Source: Pectobacterium sp013449375 (GTDB lineage Bacteria; Pseudomonadota; Gammaproteobacteria; Enterobacterales; Enterobacteriaceae). From it: 64,000 nucleotides of DNA. Positions within the stretch are counted from its first letter, which is position 1; every line of letters starts with the position of its first letter. Below are positions 46,250 through 56,070 of the stretch, piece by piece. Where the stretch lies: NCBI RefSeq assembly GCF_048593165.1, contig NZ_CP184271.1. The stretch is one strand, 5' to 3'. The position numbers were made by a program, and so were the translations under genes. The notes beneath the pieces are model-generated. The model ran no database searches. It saw only the letters and a program-made list of their open reading frames with translations, and was not told the origin of the DNA.

Positions 46250-46291
46250 CGGCCTGCCTGAAGACACCTAATTTAGGGTCTGTGCAGGCCG
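46250..46291 (+). repeat. Interrupted long hairpin between lpxD and fabZ
   Basis: CGGCCTGC (46250-46257) pairs with GCAGGCCG (46284-46291), enclosing AGAC/GTCT and CCTAA/TTAGG. It lies 42 bp before the fabZ start in a gap of about 100 bp inside an otherwise tight operon, so it could modulate the mRNA. No T-run follows. Confidence 0.55.
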
Positions 46292-46332
46292 TGTTGTTGA
46301 TGGCATCAGTTTTTATGGACAGGAAGAGTATT

Positions 46333-46788
46333 TTGACTACTGACACTCATACTCTGCATATTGAAGAGATTTTAGAACTATTACCGCACCGTTTCCCATT
46401 TTTACTGGTTGATCGGGTACTGGATTTTGAAGAAGGGAAGTTTCTGCGGGCGGTGAAAAACGTCTCTTTCAACGAACCCTTCTTCCAGGGCCATTTCCCG
46501 GGCAAGCCAATTTTCCCCGGCGTGCTGATTCTGGAAGCGATGGCTCAGGCTACGGGTATTCTGGCGTTTAAAAGCGTGGGTAAGCTGGAGCCGGGTGAGC
46601 TGTACTATTTCGCCGCTGTTGACGAAGCGCGCTTTAAGCGCCCTGTACAGCCAGGCGATCAAATGATCCTTGAAGTTGAATTCATCAAAGAGCGTCGTGG
46701 CGTTGCACGCTTTAAAGGTGTTGCCAAAGTTGATGGCGAAGTGGCCTGCGAAGCGTCAATGATGTGTGCTCGCCGTCGGGAGTCCTGA
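46333..46788 (+). CDS. fabZ: 3-hydroxyacyl-ACP dehydratase FabZ
   Basis: FabZ dehydrates beta-hydroxyacyl-ACPs in fatty-acid synthesis and competes with lipid A synthesis for substrate. The catalytic pair is H54 (FFQGHFPG) and E68 (LILEAMAQ). A TTG start at 46333 with AGGAAG upstream gives 151 residues, the E. coli length; an in-frame start at 46282 adds 17 unconserved residues. Confidence 0.96.
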   Translation: MTTDTHTLHIEEILELLPHRFPFLLVDRVLDFEEGKFLRAVKNVSFNEPFFQGHFPGKPIFPGVLILEAMAQATGILAFKSVGKLEPGELYYFAAVDEARFKRPVQPGDQMILEVEFIKERRGVARFKGVAKVDGEVACEASMMCARRRES

Positions 46789-46792
46789 TAAC

Positions 46793-47581
46793 GTGATTGA
46801 TCAAACCGCCTTTATTCACCCAAGTTCGATTGTTGAAGACGGTGCCATTATTGGCGCTGGCGTTCATATTGGCCCGTTCTGCTATATCGGTTCTCAGGTT
46901 GAGATCGGTGCGGGTACGGTGCTGAAATCACATGTCGTCGTCAATGGCGTCACTAAAATTGGTCGCGATAACGAAATCTATCAGTTCACGTCAATTGGTG
47001 AAGTGAATCAGGATCTCAAATATGCAGGGGAACCAACCTGCGTTGAGATTGGCGATCGTAACCGCATCCGTGAAAGCGTCACGATTCATCGCGGCACAAC
47101 GCAGGGCGGTGGGTTGACTAAAGTCGGTAGCGATAATCTGTTGATGATCAATACGCATATCGCGCACGACTGCGTGGTGGGCAATCGCTGTATTCTGGCG
47201 AATAATGCAACGTTGGGCGGCCACGTTTCTGTCGATGATTTTGCGATTATCGGCGGGATGACGGCGGTACATCAGTTCTGCATTATTGGTGCTCACGTCA
47301 TGGTGGGTGGATGCTCCGGCGTGGCGCAAGACGTGCCGCCGTATGTTATCGCGCAAGGTAACCATGCCACGCCGTTTGGCCTGAATATTGAAGGCCTGAA
47401 GCGTCGTGGTTTCGAGAAAGAGACCCTGCACGCGATCCGTAACGCGTACAAACTGCTCTACCGCAGCGGTAAAACGCTGGACGAAGTGAAACCGGAAATT
47501 GAAGCACTGGCAGCGGAGTACCCTGCTGTACAGGCGTTTACCGATTTCTTTGCCCGTTCTACTCGCGGCATCATTCGTTAA
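46793..47581 (+). CDS. lpxA: UDP-N-acetylglucosamine O-acyltransferase LpxA
   Basis: LpxA carries out the first step of lipid A synthesis. It is a left-handed beta-helix trimer; the catalytic histidine lies in the MINTHIAHDCVVGNRC region. The GTG at 46793 gives 262 residues starting with the family's MIDxxAFIHP, the E. coli length. An ATG at 46766 lies within fabZ and is rejected. Confidence 0.96.
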   Translation: MIDQTAFIHPSSIVEDGAIIGAGVHIGPFCYIGSQVEIGAGTVLKSHVVVNGVTKIGRDNEIYQFTSIGEVNQDLKYAGEPTCVEIGDRNRIRESVTIHRGTTQGGGLTKVGSDNLLMINTHIAHDCVVGNRCILANNATLGGHVSVDDFAIIGGMTAVHQFCIIGAHVMVGGCSGVAQDVPPYVIAQGNHATPFGLNIEGLKRRGFEKETLHAIRNAYKLLYRSGKTLDEVKPEIEALAAEYPAVQAFTDFFARSTRGIIR

Positions 47582-47584
47582 TCC

Positions 47585-48739
47585 ATGTCATCGCGTCCTT
47601 TGACTATCGGGCTGGTCGCCGGGGAAACTTCCGGCGACATCCTTGGCGCGGGCCTGATCCGAGCGCTAAAAGAAAAGATGCCTGATGCACGGTTTGTTGG
47701 CGTTGCCGGGCCGCGTATGCAGGCTGAAGGTTGTGAAGCCTGGTACGAGATGGAAGAGCTGGCCGTCATGGGCATTGTTGAAGTGCTTGGGCGGCTTCCT
47801 CGCCTGCTGAAAATTCGGCGGGATTTGACCCAACGTTTCAGCGAACTTCAGCCCGATGTCTTCGTGGGGATTGATGCACCTGATTTTAATATCACGCTGG
47901 AGGGTAACCTCAAGCAGCTCGGCATCAATACCATTCACTACGTCAGCCCGTCCGTGTGGGCATGGCGTCAAAAGCGCGTTTTCAAAATAGGTAAAGCGAC
48001 CAATTTGGTGCTGGCCTTTTTGCCTTTTGAAAAAGCGTTTTACGATCGTTTCAATGTACCTTGTCGCTTTATCGGCCACACGATGGCTGATGCAATGCCA
48101 TTGCACCCCGATAAGCTGGCGGCGCGTGCAACATTGGGTATTGCGCCAGAAGCGCACTGTCTGGCGCTGCTGCCGGGTAGCCGCGGCGCAGAGGTGGAAA
48201 TGCTTAGCGCGGATTTCCTCAAGACCGCTGTGCTGCTGCGCCAACATTTTCCCGATCTGGAAATTGTCGTTCCGCTGGTGAACAGCAAACGGCGTGAACA
48301 GTTTGAGCAGATCAAAAGCACTGTGGCTCCCGATTTACGCGTACATCTGCTGGATGGTCAGGCGCGAGAAGCCATGATTGCCAGTGATGCGGCGCTATTG
48401 GCATCCGGTACGGCAGCGCTGGAATGCATGTTGGCAAAATGCCCGATGGTGGTGGGTTATCGCATGAAACCCTTTACCTTCTGGTTGGCACAGCGTCTGG
48501 TCAAAACACAGTGGGTGTCGTTGCCGAATTTGCTGGCTGGGCGCGAACTGGTAACGGAACTGCTTCAGACCGACTGTTCACCTGACAAGCTGGCCGCCGC
48601 GCTATTGCCGCTGTTCGCAGATTCGGATAAAACGGCTGCGCTGCGTACGACATTTGTGGATTTGCATCAGCAGATTCGCTGTAACGCTGATGAGCAAGCG
48701 GCTCAGGCGGTACTGGAATTAGTCAAGCCGCATTCATAA
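47585..48739 (+). CDS. lpxB: Lipid-A-disaccharide synthase LpxB
   Basis: LpxB joins UDP-2,3-diacylglucosamine and lipid X into the lipid A disaccharide. The 384-residue GT19 glycosyltransferase has GLVAGETSGDILGAGLI at the N terminus, PSVWAWRQKRV and LLPGSRGAEVEML. It starts three bases after lpxA. Confidence 0.97.
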   Translation: MSSRPLTIGLVAGETSGDILGAGLIRALKEKMPDARFVGVAGPRMQAEGCEAWYEMEELAVMGIVEVLGRLPRLLKIRRDLTQRFSELQPDVFVGIDAPDFNITLEGNLKQLGINTIHYVSPSVWAWRQKRVFKIGKATNLVLAFLPFEKAFYDRFNVPCRFIGHTMADAMPLHPDKLAARATLGIAPEAHCLALLPGSRGAEVEMLSADFLKTAVLLRQHFPDLEIVVPLVNSKRREQFEQIKSTVAPDLRVHLLDGQAREAMIASDAALLASGTAALECMLAKCPMVVGYRMKPFTFWLAQRLVKTQWVSLPNLLAGRELVTELLQTDCSPDKLAAALLPLFADSDKTAALRTTFVDLHQQIRCNADEQAAQAVLELVKPHS

Positions 48740-48771
48740 ACCCCTATTCGTAAGACCATGTTAATAAAGCC

Positions 48772-49368
48772 ATGAGTGAGTTATTTATCTATCCGCAGGC
48801 GACCTGTATCGCTGGCGTTGATGAAGTGGGGCGCGGCCCTCTGGTTGGCGCAGTGGTGACGGCCGCGGTGATTCTTGACCCGACTCGGCCAATTGTCGGG
48901 CTGGCGGATTCCAAACAGCTGAGTGAAAAACGTCGGTTGGCGCTCTATGATGAAATCAAAGAGAAAGCGTTGGCGTGGAGCCTTGGTCGAGCAGAGCCAG
49001 AAGAGATTGATCAACTGAATATCCTGCATGCAACCATGTTGGCCATGCAACGTGCGGTGGCTGGGTTGGCAGTCGTGCCTGATTTTGTTCTGATTGACGG
49101 CAACCGTTGTCCGGCGCTGCCGATGCCCGCTCAGGCGGTGGTTAAAGGGGATAGCCGCGTGGCAGAAATCAGCGCGGCTTCGATTATGGCGAAAGTGACG
49201 CGTGATCGTGAGATGGTCGAGTTGGATCAACGCTTCCCCGCTTATGGTTTTGCCCAACACAAAGGCTATCCAACGGCTTTTCATCTGGAGAAACTGGCCG
49301 CACTGGGTGCCACTGAGTTTCACCGTCGGAGCTTCGCGCCAGTCAAACGCGCATTAGGGCTGGCGTAA
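48772..49368 (+). CDS. rnhB: Ribonuclease HII
   Basis: RNase HII cuts RNA in RNA-DNA hybrids and removes single ribonucleotides. The catalytic acidic residues begin with D17-E18 (GVDEVGRGPLVG), then LIDGN and DREM. The 198 residues match E. coli. It is placed between lpxB and dnaE as usual. Confidence 0.97.
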   Translation: MSELFIYPQATCIAGVDEVGRGPLVGAVVTAAVILDPTRPIVGLADSKQLSEKRRLALYDEIKEKALAWSLGRAEPEEIDQLNILHATMLAMQRAVAGLAVVPDFVLIDGNRCPALPMPAQAVVKGDSRVAEISAASIMAKVTRDREMVELDQRFPAYGFAQHKGYPTAFHLEKLAALGATEFHRRSFAPVKRALGLA

Positions 49369-49452
49369 AACATCATCATTCACTCTCGGTGTGGCGTGCG
49401 CACGTAGTCGTGCCTGCCATGCTGACTAATCGATAAGTTCTGGGATCTGGAT

Positions 49453-52400
49453 ATGGCCGAACCACGTTTTGTTCACCTGCGTGTTCATAGTGACTATTCC
49501 ATGATCGATGGGCTGGCCAAAGTCGGTCCGCTGGTAAAAAAAGCGGCGGCACTCGGTATGCCAGCGCTGGCGATTACCGATTTTACCAACCTATGCGGGC
49601 TGGTTAAGTTCTATGGCGGCGCGCATGGTGCGGGCATCAAGCCGATTATCGGCGCAGACTTTTCTGTCGAAAGCGACGAATTAGGGGATGAACTCGCCGC
49701 CCTTACGGTTCTGGCGATGAACAATACGGGCTACCAGAACCTTACTCTGCTGATTTCCCATGCTTACCAGCGAGGTTATGGCGCGGCGGGGCCAACCATT
49801 GATCGAGATTGGCTTGTTGAATACCAAGAAGGGCTTATTTTACTGTCTGGCGGTCGCCGGGGTGATGTTGGCCGATTCTTACTACGTGGCAACCAGACGC
49901 AGGCCGAGCAGTGTCTGGCGTTTTATCAGGAACACTTTCCTCAACGTTATTACCTAGAACTGACCCGCACGTCACGCCCCGACGAAGAAAGCTATTTGCA
50001 TGCAGCCGTCGAGCTGGCGACAAAGCACGGGTTGCCTGTGGTCGCGACCAATGAAGTGTGTTTTATCAGCACTGATGATTTTGACGCTCACGAAATCCGC
50101 GTGGCTATCCACGATGGCTACACGCTTGATGACCCCAAACGCCCGCGTAATTACAGCCCACAGCAGTACATGCGTACCGAAGAGGAAATGTGCGAGCTCT
50201 TTGCGGATATCCCCGAAGCGCTGGCGAACAGCGTTGAAATTGCCAAACGCTGTAACGTAACTATCCGTTTGGGGGAATATTTCCTGCCTAAATTTCCGAC
50301 GGGCGACATGAGTACCGAAGATTTTCTGGTTGAGTGTTCGAAAAAGGGGTTGGAGGAACGCCTCGAATTCCTGTTCCCTGACCCAGAAGAGCGGGCTGCG
50401 CGGCGACCAGAGTATGATGAGCGTCTGGATATTGAGCTGGGCGTTATCAACCAGATGGGATTCCCCGGCTACTTCCTGATCGTAATGGAGTTTATTCAGT
50501 GGTCGAAGGATAACGACGTGCCTGTTGGGCCGGGGCGTGGTTCCGGTGCTGGGTCGCTGGTGGCCTATGCGTTGAAAATCACCGATCTGGATCCATTGGA
50601 ATTCGACCTGCTGTTCGAACGCTTCCTCAATCCTGAACGTGTTTCCATGCCCGACTTTGACGTTGATTTTTGTATGGAAAAACGCGACAAGGTCATCGAT
50701 CACGTCGCGGAAATGTACGGGCGTGATGCGGTATCGCAGATTATCACCTTCGGTACGATGGCGGCGAAAGCGGTGATTCGTGACGTCGGACGTGTGCTTG
50801 GGCACCCTTATGGATTTGTCGATCGTATTTCAAAACTGGTGCCGCCTGACCCGGGCATGACGCTGGAAAAAGCCTTTGCCGCTGAACCGCAATTGCCGGA
50901 AATTTATGAAGCCGATGAGGAAGTTAAGGCTCTCATTGATATGGCGCGCAAACTCGAAGGGGTAACGCGTAACGCCGGTAAACATGCAGGTGGGGTGGTG
51001 ATATCCCCCACCAAGATTACCGATTTCGCGCCGCTGTACTGTGATGCTGAAGGGAATCATCCGGTTACCCAGTTCGATAAGAACGACGTGGAATATGCCG
51101 GGCTGGTGAAGTTTGACTTCCTAGGTCTGCGTACGCTGACCATCATCGACTGGGCGCTGGGGATGATTAACGCCCGCCGCGCGAAGCAGGGGCAGGAACC
51201 GATTGACATCGCGGCGATCCCGCTTGATGACAAGAAAAGTTTCGATATGCTGCAACGCTCGGAAACCACCGCGGTATTCCAGCTTGAATCACGCGGCATG
51301 AAAGATCTGATCAAGCGGCTGAAGCCCGACTGCTTTGAAGATATGATCGCGCTGGTGGCGCTGTTCCGTCCGGGTCCACTGCAATCTGGCATGGTGGATA
51401 ACTTTATTGACCGTAAACATGGTCGTGAAGCGATCTCCTATCCTGACATCGAATGGCAGCACGAATCACTCAAGCCCGTGTTGGAACCGACCTACGGCAT
51501 TATCCTGTATCAGGAACAGGTTATGCAGATCGCTCAGGTCCTGTCTGGCTATACGCTAGGCGGCGCAGATATGCTACGCCGTGCGATGGGTAAGAAAAAA
51601 CCGGAAGAGATGGCCAAACAGCGGTCCGTCTTTAAAGACGGGGCGGAGCGGATGGGCGTCGACGGTGAACTGTCGATGAAAATCTTCGATCTGGTGGAAA
51701 AATTTGCTGGTTACGGCTTTAATAAATCTCACTCTGCCGCTTATGCACTAGTGTCTTACCAGACGCTGTGGCTGAAAGCGCACTATCCGGCTGAATTCAT
51801 GGCGGCGGTCATGACAGCTGATATGGACAATACGGATAAAATCGTCGGGCTGGTTGATGAATGCTGGCGGATGGGGTTAAAAATCCTGCCTCCTGACATC
51901 AACAGTGGGCTGTATCACTTCCATGTGAATGACGATGGCGAGATTGTTTACGGCATCGGCGCAATTAAAGGCGTGGGTGAAGGCCCAATTGAGGCCATCA
52001 TTGAGGCACGCAATCAAGGCGGTTATTTTAGAGAGTTGTTTGACCTCTGTGCGCGTACCGACATTAAAAAGCTGAACCGACGCGTGCTGGAAAAGCTGAT
52101 TATGTCCGGAGCATTTGACCGCCTTGGGCCGCATCGTGCTGCGCTAATGAATTCATTGGCTGATGCGCTTAAAGCTGCCGATCAGCATGCGAAAGCGGAA
52201 GCCATTGGTCAGGTGGATATGTTCGGTGTGCTGGCAGAGGCGCCTGAGCAGGTTGAGCAATCTTACAGCACCGTGCCGCCGTGGCCGGAGCAGGTGGTGT
52301 TGGATGGGGAGCGGGAAACGCTGGGGCTGTACCTGACCGGCCACCCGATCACACAATATATTAAGGAAATCGAACGTTATGCCGGTGGCGTGCGTTTGAA

Positions 52401-52935
52401 AGATATGCACCCGACGGATCGGGGTAAAATGACCACTGCCGTAGGGCTGGTGTTGGCAGCTCGCGTCATGGTAACCAAGCGGGGTAACCGCATTGGTGTC
52501 TGTACGCTGGACGATCGTTCCGGTCGGCTTGAGATCATGCTGTTTACCGATGCATTGGAAAAATATCAGCATTTACTTGAGAAAGACCGTATCCTTATCG
52601 CCAGTGGACAGGTCAGCTTTGATGACTTCAGCGGCGGGCTTAAAATGACCGTCCGAGAGTTAATGGATATCAGTGAAGCGCGGGAAAAATACGCGCGCGG
52701 GCTTGCTATCTCGCTGACTGACAGGCAAATTGATGACCAGCTATTAAACCGTCTCCGTCAATCGTTGGAACCCCATCGATCGGGGACGATCCCAGTGCAT
52801 CTCTATTACCAGCGTGAAGATGCGCGCGCCCGACTACGTTTCGGCGCAGCATGGCGTGTAACGCCTGCCGATGCGCTACTGAACGCGCTGCGCACATTAG
52901 TGGGTAATGAGCAGGTGGAACTGGAATTTGACTAA
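49453..52935 (+). CDS. dnaE: DNA polymerase III alpha subunit
   Basis: DnaE is the replicative polymerase of the chromosome. The N-terminal PHP domain starts VHLRVHSDYSMIDG, the palm has the catalytic PDFDVDF aspartates, and GRGSGAGSLVAY, NKSHSAAYALVSY and the C-terminal OB region follow. The 1160 residues equal the E. coli subunit. Confidence 0.98.
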   Translation: MAEPRFVHLRVHSDYSMIDGLAKVGPLVKKAAALGMPALAITDFTNLCGLVKFYGGAHGAGIKPIIGADFSVESDELGDELAALTVLAMNNTGYQNLTLLISHAYQRGYGAAGPTIDRDWLVEYQEGLILLSGGRRGDVGRFLLRGNQTQAEQCLAFYQEHFPQRYYLELTRTSRPDEESYLHAAVELATKHGLPVVATNEVCFISTDDFDAHEIRVAIHDGYTLDDPKRPRNYSPQQYMRTEEEMCELFADIPEALANSVEIAKRCNVTIRLGEYFLPKFPTGDMSTEDFLVECSKKGLEERLEFLFPDPEERAARRPEYDERLDIELGVINQMGFPGYFLIVMEFIQWSKDNDVPVGPGRGSGAGSLVAYALKITDLDPLEFDLLFERFLNPERVSMPDFDVDFCMEKRDKVIDHVAEMYGRDAVSQIITFGTMAAKAVIRDVGRVLGHPYGFVDRISKLVPPDPGMTLEKAFAAEPQLPEIYEADEEVKALIDMARKLEGVTRNAGKHAGGVVISPTKITDFAPLYCDAEGNHPVTQFDKNDVEYAGLVKFDFLGLRTLTIIDWALGMINARRAKQGQEPIDIAAIPLDDKKSFDMLQRSETTAVFQLESRGMKDLIKRLKPDCFEDMIALVALFRPGPLQSGMVDNFIDRKHGREAISYPDIEWQHESLKPVLEPTYGIILYQEQVMQIAQVLSGYTLGGADMLRRAMGKKKPEEMAKQRSVFKDGAERMGVDGELSMKIFDLVEKFAGYGFNKSHSAAYALVSYQTLWLKAHYPAEFMAAVMTADMDNTDKIVGLVDECWRMGLKILPPDINSGLYHFHVNDDGEIVYGIGAIKGVGEGPIEAIIEARNQGGYFRELFDLCARTDIKKLNRRVLEKLIMSGAFDRLGPHRAALMNSLADALKAADQHAKAEAIGQVDMFGVLAEAPEQVEQSYSTVPPWPEQVVLDGERETLGLYLTGHPITQYIKEIERYAGGVRLKDMHPTDRGKMTTAVGLVLAARVMVTKRGNRIGVCTLDDRSGRLEIMLFTDALEKYQHLLEKDRILIASGQVSFDDFSGGLKMTVRELMDISEAREKYARGLAISLTDRQIDDQLLNRLRQSLEPHRSGTIPVHLYYQREDARARLRFGAAWRVTPADALLNALRTLVGNEQVELEFD

Positions 52936-52947
52936 TATAGGAATACT

Positions 52948-53907
52948 ATGAGTCTGAATTTTCTTGATTTTGAGCAGCCGATTGCAGAGTTGGAAGCGAA
53001 AATTGACTCGCTGACCGCAGTCAGCCGTCAAGACGAAAAATTGGATATTAATCTGGACGAAGAAGTCCAGCGCCTGCGTGAGAAGAGCGTTGAATTGACG
53101 CGTAAAATCTTCGCTGATTTGGGCGCCTGGCAGGTTGCGCAATTAGCGCGCCATCCGCAACGTCCTTATACGCTTGATTATATTAAGCACATCTTTACTG
53201 ACTTTGATGAATTGGCTGGCGATCGCGCCTATGCCGATGACAAAGCCATCGTCGGTGGGATTGCCCGTTTGGATGGGCGTCCGGTGATGATCATTGGTCA
53301 TCAGAAAGGACGTGAAACCAAAGAAAAAATTCGTCGTAACTTCGGCATGCCGGCACCGGAAGGCTATCGCAAAGCGCTGCGCCTGATGGAAATGGCCGAG
53401 CGCTTCAAGATGCCGATCATTACCTTTATCGATACGCCGGGCGCCTATCCGGGCGTTGGCGCGGAAGAGCGTGGTCAGTCTGAAGCGATTGCGCGCAACC
53501 TGCGTGAAATGTCGACGCTGCGTGTGCCAATCATCTGTACCGTTATCGGTGAAGGTGGCTCCGGTGGTGCGTTGGCTATCGGCGTGGGCGACAAGGTCAA
53601 CATGTTGCAGTACAGCACCTACTCGGTTATTTCACCGGAAGGCTGTGCATCTATCCTGTGGAAGAGTGCGGATAAGGCACCGCTGGCGGCGGAAGCCATG
53701 GGCATTATCGCGCCGCGTCTGAAAGAGCTAAAGCTGATCGATACCGTGATACCGGAACCGCTGGGTTCGGCGCACCGTAACGTCCCAGCGATGGCTGAGT
53801 CGCTGAAAGCGCAGTTGCTAGCTGATCTGCTCGACCTCGACGGCCTGACGGAAGAAGAACTGCTGAACCGCCGTTACCAGCGTTTGATGAACTATGGTTA
53901 CTGTTAA
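52948..53907 (+). CDS. accA: Acetyl-CoA carboxylase carboxyltransferase alpha subunit
   Basis: AccA, with AccD, transfers carboxyl from biotin to acetyl-CoA to give malonyl-CoA. The 319 residues include [20 protein letters not shown] and [13 protein letters not shown], the crotonase-like oxyanion and CoA-binding motifs. It lies 12 bp after dnaE. In E. coli ldcC follows, but not here. Confidence 0.97.
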
Positions 53908-53985
53908 GTACAGTGGCTACTGCTGATAAGGAGATTGTCTGATTGATTGCAGTATTATCAATCAGGCAATTCTGGCGTTACTCTG

Positions 53986-54019
53986 AAAATCCGTTGTCAG
54001 AAATGACAGCGGATTTTTT
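53986..54019 (+). terminator. Terminator after accA
   Basis: A 12-bp stem (AAATCCGTTGTC with GACAGCGGATTT, one G-U) around a six-base loop and ending in a T-run. It closes the uppS-to-accA group. Confidence 0.88.
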
Positions 54020-54037
54020 GCTATAAGGGGGTGAAGC

Positions 54038-54163
54038 ATGCTGAAGCTGCTTGATGTCCATCACATTGCGGTGATTGCCTCTGACTATGAACACAGTAAG
54101 GCATTTTATTGTGATGTACTGGGGTTTACGTTGAATCATGAGGTCTACCGTGAACACCACTGA
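54038..54163 (+). pseudogene. yaeR: Truncated yaeR (VOC/glyoxalase family), N-terminal stub
   Basis: The frame reads MLKLLDVHHIAVIASDYEHS and on to EVYREHH then TGA, 41 codons. It is clearly the first third of E. coli YaeR (129 residues), a VOC-fold metalloprotein-like protein of unknown role, with the first metal histidine in VHHIA. The rest of the gene is missing, and the stub runs into the tilS start in another frame. A GGGGGTGAAG site precedes the ATG, so the peptide may still be made and could couple translation to tilS. Confidence 0.85.
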
Positions 54164-55484
54164 ATCTGATGATGGATTACTTGACGATAGATTGCTCCAG
54201 ACGATCACGGCGCAAACGATCGGATGCAGGTCGATCCTGCTGGCTTACAGCGGCGGTCTGGATTCTAGCGTATTGCTACATCTGCTGGTGGCGGTTCGCC
54301 AGCGTTCTGGGCTGGCTATTCGCGCGGCTTACATCCATCACGGCTTAAATCCGCGGGCAGATAGCTGGGCTGAACATTGTCGTCAACAGTGTGAACGCTG
54401 GCAGGTGCCATTTGCCTCGCTGTCGGTGACGGTTGAGACGCAGAACGGTGGTATTGAAGCGGCGGCCAGAACGGCGCGTTATCAGGCGCTGCAAGCGCAT
54501 CTGCAAGAGGGGGAAATCCTGCTGACGGCGCAGCATCTTGATGACCAGAGTGAAACTTTTTTACTGGCGCTTAAACGCGGCAGCGGGCCTGCCGGATTGT
54601 CGGCCATGGCGGCACACAGTACGCTGGGTCATCATCGTCTCATTCGTCCGCTGCTGGGTTTTTCTCGTTTGCAGTTGGAAGCGTATGCGCAGCGGCATCA
54701 GCTGCAGTGGATTGAAGATGACAGCAATCAGGATGAGCGTTTCGATCGCAATTTTCTACGCCGCCAGATTTTACCGCGATTGACGCAGCGCTGGCCGCAT
54801 TTCTCTTCCGCCGTAGCGCGTAGCGCCGAGCTGTGCGCCGAGCAGGAACAACTGCTGGATGAGTTGTTGGAAGAATCATTGCAGGCGTTATGTCAGCCGG
54901 ATGGGGCGCTGAGTATTGACGGTCTGGTGCCGCTAAGCTCGGTGCGTCGTTTTGCGCTACTGCGTCGCTGGCTGGCGCAGCAGGGGGCGGCCATGCCGGC
55001 GCGTGAGCAGCTACAACGACTCTGGGATGAGGTGGCGACGAGCCGCCAGGATGCGGAGCCTGTATTGCAACTGAATCAGCAGCAGATCCGCCGTTTCCGT
55101 CAGCATCTCTATCTGCTGCCGCTGATGACGTCGTTACAAGACTGCATTTTGCCGTGGCAGCCGACGTCACGTCCGCTGTCGCTCCCTGACAATCTTGGCA
55201 CGCTGCTGTTGGCCGATAGTGGGATGGCGATTCGCGCGCCGGAAAACGGTGAAGCGGTGAGTATCCGCTTTTCGACCCGTGGAACCGTGCATATTGTCGG
55301 CAGAATCCACGGGCGGCAAATCAAGAAACTTTGGCAGGAATTGGGTGTTCCGCCCTGGTGGCGCGACCGGACGCCGTTGGTATTCTACAACGAACAGCTA
55401 ATTGCGGCCGTGGGACGATTTGTCACGTGGGAAGGGCAGGTAAGAGAACATCAGCCCGTGTGGCACATTGTTTGGGAAAAATAA
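54150..55484 (+). CDS. tilS: tRNA(Ile)-lysidine synthetase
   Basis: TilS adds lysine to C34 of tRNA-Ile(CAU), changing it to read AUA. The PP-loop SGGLDSS is at 34-40. QHLDDQSETFLLALKRGSG and IEDDSNQDERFDRNFLR are conserved, and the C-terminal domain includes KKLWQELGVPPWWRDRTPL. The GTG at 54150 (GAGG six bases upstream) is chosen over the ATG at 54138, which lacks a ribosome site; it gives 444 residues. The start lies inside the yaeR remnant. Confidence 0.93.
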   Translation: MNTTESDDGLLDDRLLQTITAQTIGCRSILLAYSGGLDSSVLLHLLVAVRQRSGLAIRAAYIHHGLNPRADSWAEHCRQQCERWQVPFASLSVTVETQNGGIEAAARTARYQALQAHLQEGEILLTAQHLDDQSETFLLALKRGSGPAGLSAMAAHSTLGHHRLIRPLLGFSRLQLEAYAQRHQLQWIEDDSNQDERFDRNFLRRQILPRLTQRWPHFSSAVARSAELCAEQEQLLDELLEESLQALCQPDGALSIDGLVPLSSVRRFALLRRWLAQQGAAMPAREQLQRLWDEVATSRQDAEPVLQLNQQQIRRFRQHLYLLPLMTSLQDCILPWQPTSRPLSLPDNLGTLLLADSGMAIRAPENGEAVSIRFSTRGTVHIVGRIHGRQIKKLWQELGVPPWWRDRTPLVFYNEQLIAAVGRFVTWEGQVREHQPVWHIVWEK

Positions 55485-55548
55485 GGTTTTGGAAAAATAA
55501 GCCAGAGGAAAAAAACTGAGGGAAAAGCCAGAGGCTAGCGCTGAAATA

Positions 55549-55576
55549 AAAACGGACAACCAGCGTTGTCCGTTTT
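55549..55576. terminator. Bidirectional terminator between tilS and rof
   Basis: A 12-bp perfect stem AAAACGGACAAC/GTTGTCCGTTTT with a CAGC loop lies between the convergent tilS and rof stops and carries T/A tracts for both strands. Confidence 0.88.
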
Positions 55577-55622
55577 GGAAGCGTTTTTTCAGCATTTGCT
55601 GCTGAATGAAAGGAGAAGCCAG

Positions 55623-55877
55623 TCAGGATTCGCTGACGACAATCTTCCCGATTTCAGGGTGACTGAAACTGACGATGTGGTCGAGGCGCAGTTCGCGCGT
55701 TGCACCGGAGGCTTCGATCACCAGATATTCGACCTGCTTACGGGAGATCATGTCACTGGCTTTACCGGTTACAACTTCACCATTGCGTAGTTCCAGCGTC
55801 AGCGTTAGATTCTGCTGACAAGTGGCTTCCAGGCTGTCGTAATCATCACAGTTGATGGGTTGATATTCATTACTCAT
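55623..55877 (-). CDS. rof: Rho-binding antiterminator Rof (YaeO)
   Basis: Rof binds Rho and inhibits Rho-dependent termination. The 84 residues from the ATG at 55877 (MSNEYQPINCDDYDSLEATC) match the E. coli length and start; two ATGs four and two codons upstream are less likely. LRLDHIVSFSHPEIGKIVVS closes the Sm-like fold. Its start overlaps the yaeP stop by eight bases. Confidence 0.94.
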   Translation of the reverse strand: MSNEYQPINCDDYDSLEATCQQNLTLTLELRNGEVVTGKASDMISRKQVEYLVIEASGATRELRLDHIVSFSHPEIGKIVVSES

Positions 55878-56070
55878 TGACATAGTCACTCACCAATAAG
55901 TTAGCGGCGGCAAAAGCGGCCTGTTCCCTGACGGAGGATGGCAGCGCATCATTTGCGGCAATGCCATCCAGGGTTTTCAAAACACAACCCAGCGAATCGG
56001 GTATATAGCCCAGATCGCCGCTGGCGATCTCTGCGTATAAGCGACGTACTAATTCACAGTATTCTTGCAC
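55870..56070 (-). CDS. yaeP: UPF0253 family protein YaeP
   Basis: A 66-residue protein of unknown function with the family core YAEIASGDLGYIPDSLGCVL and the ending AANLLVSDYVNE. The GTG at 56070 is preferred because AAGGGAGG sits five bases upstream and the length equals E. coli YaeP. The ATG at 56109 would add an unconserved 13-residue leader. It forms a pair with rof. Confidence 0.93.
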   Translation of the reverse strand: MQEYCELVRRLYAEIASGDLGYIPDSLGCVLKTLDGIAANDALPSSVREQAAFAAANLLVSDYVNE

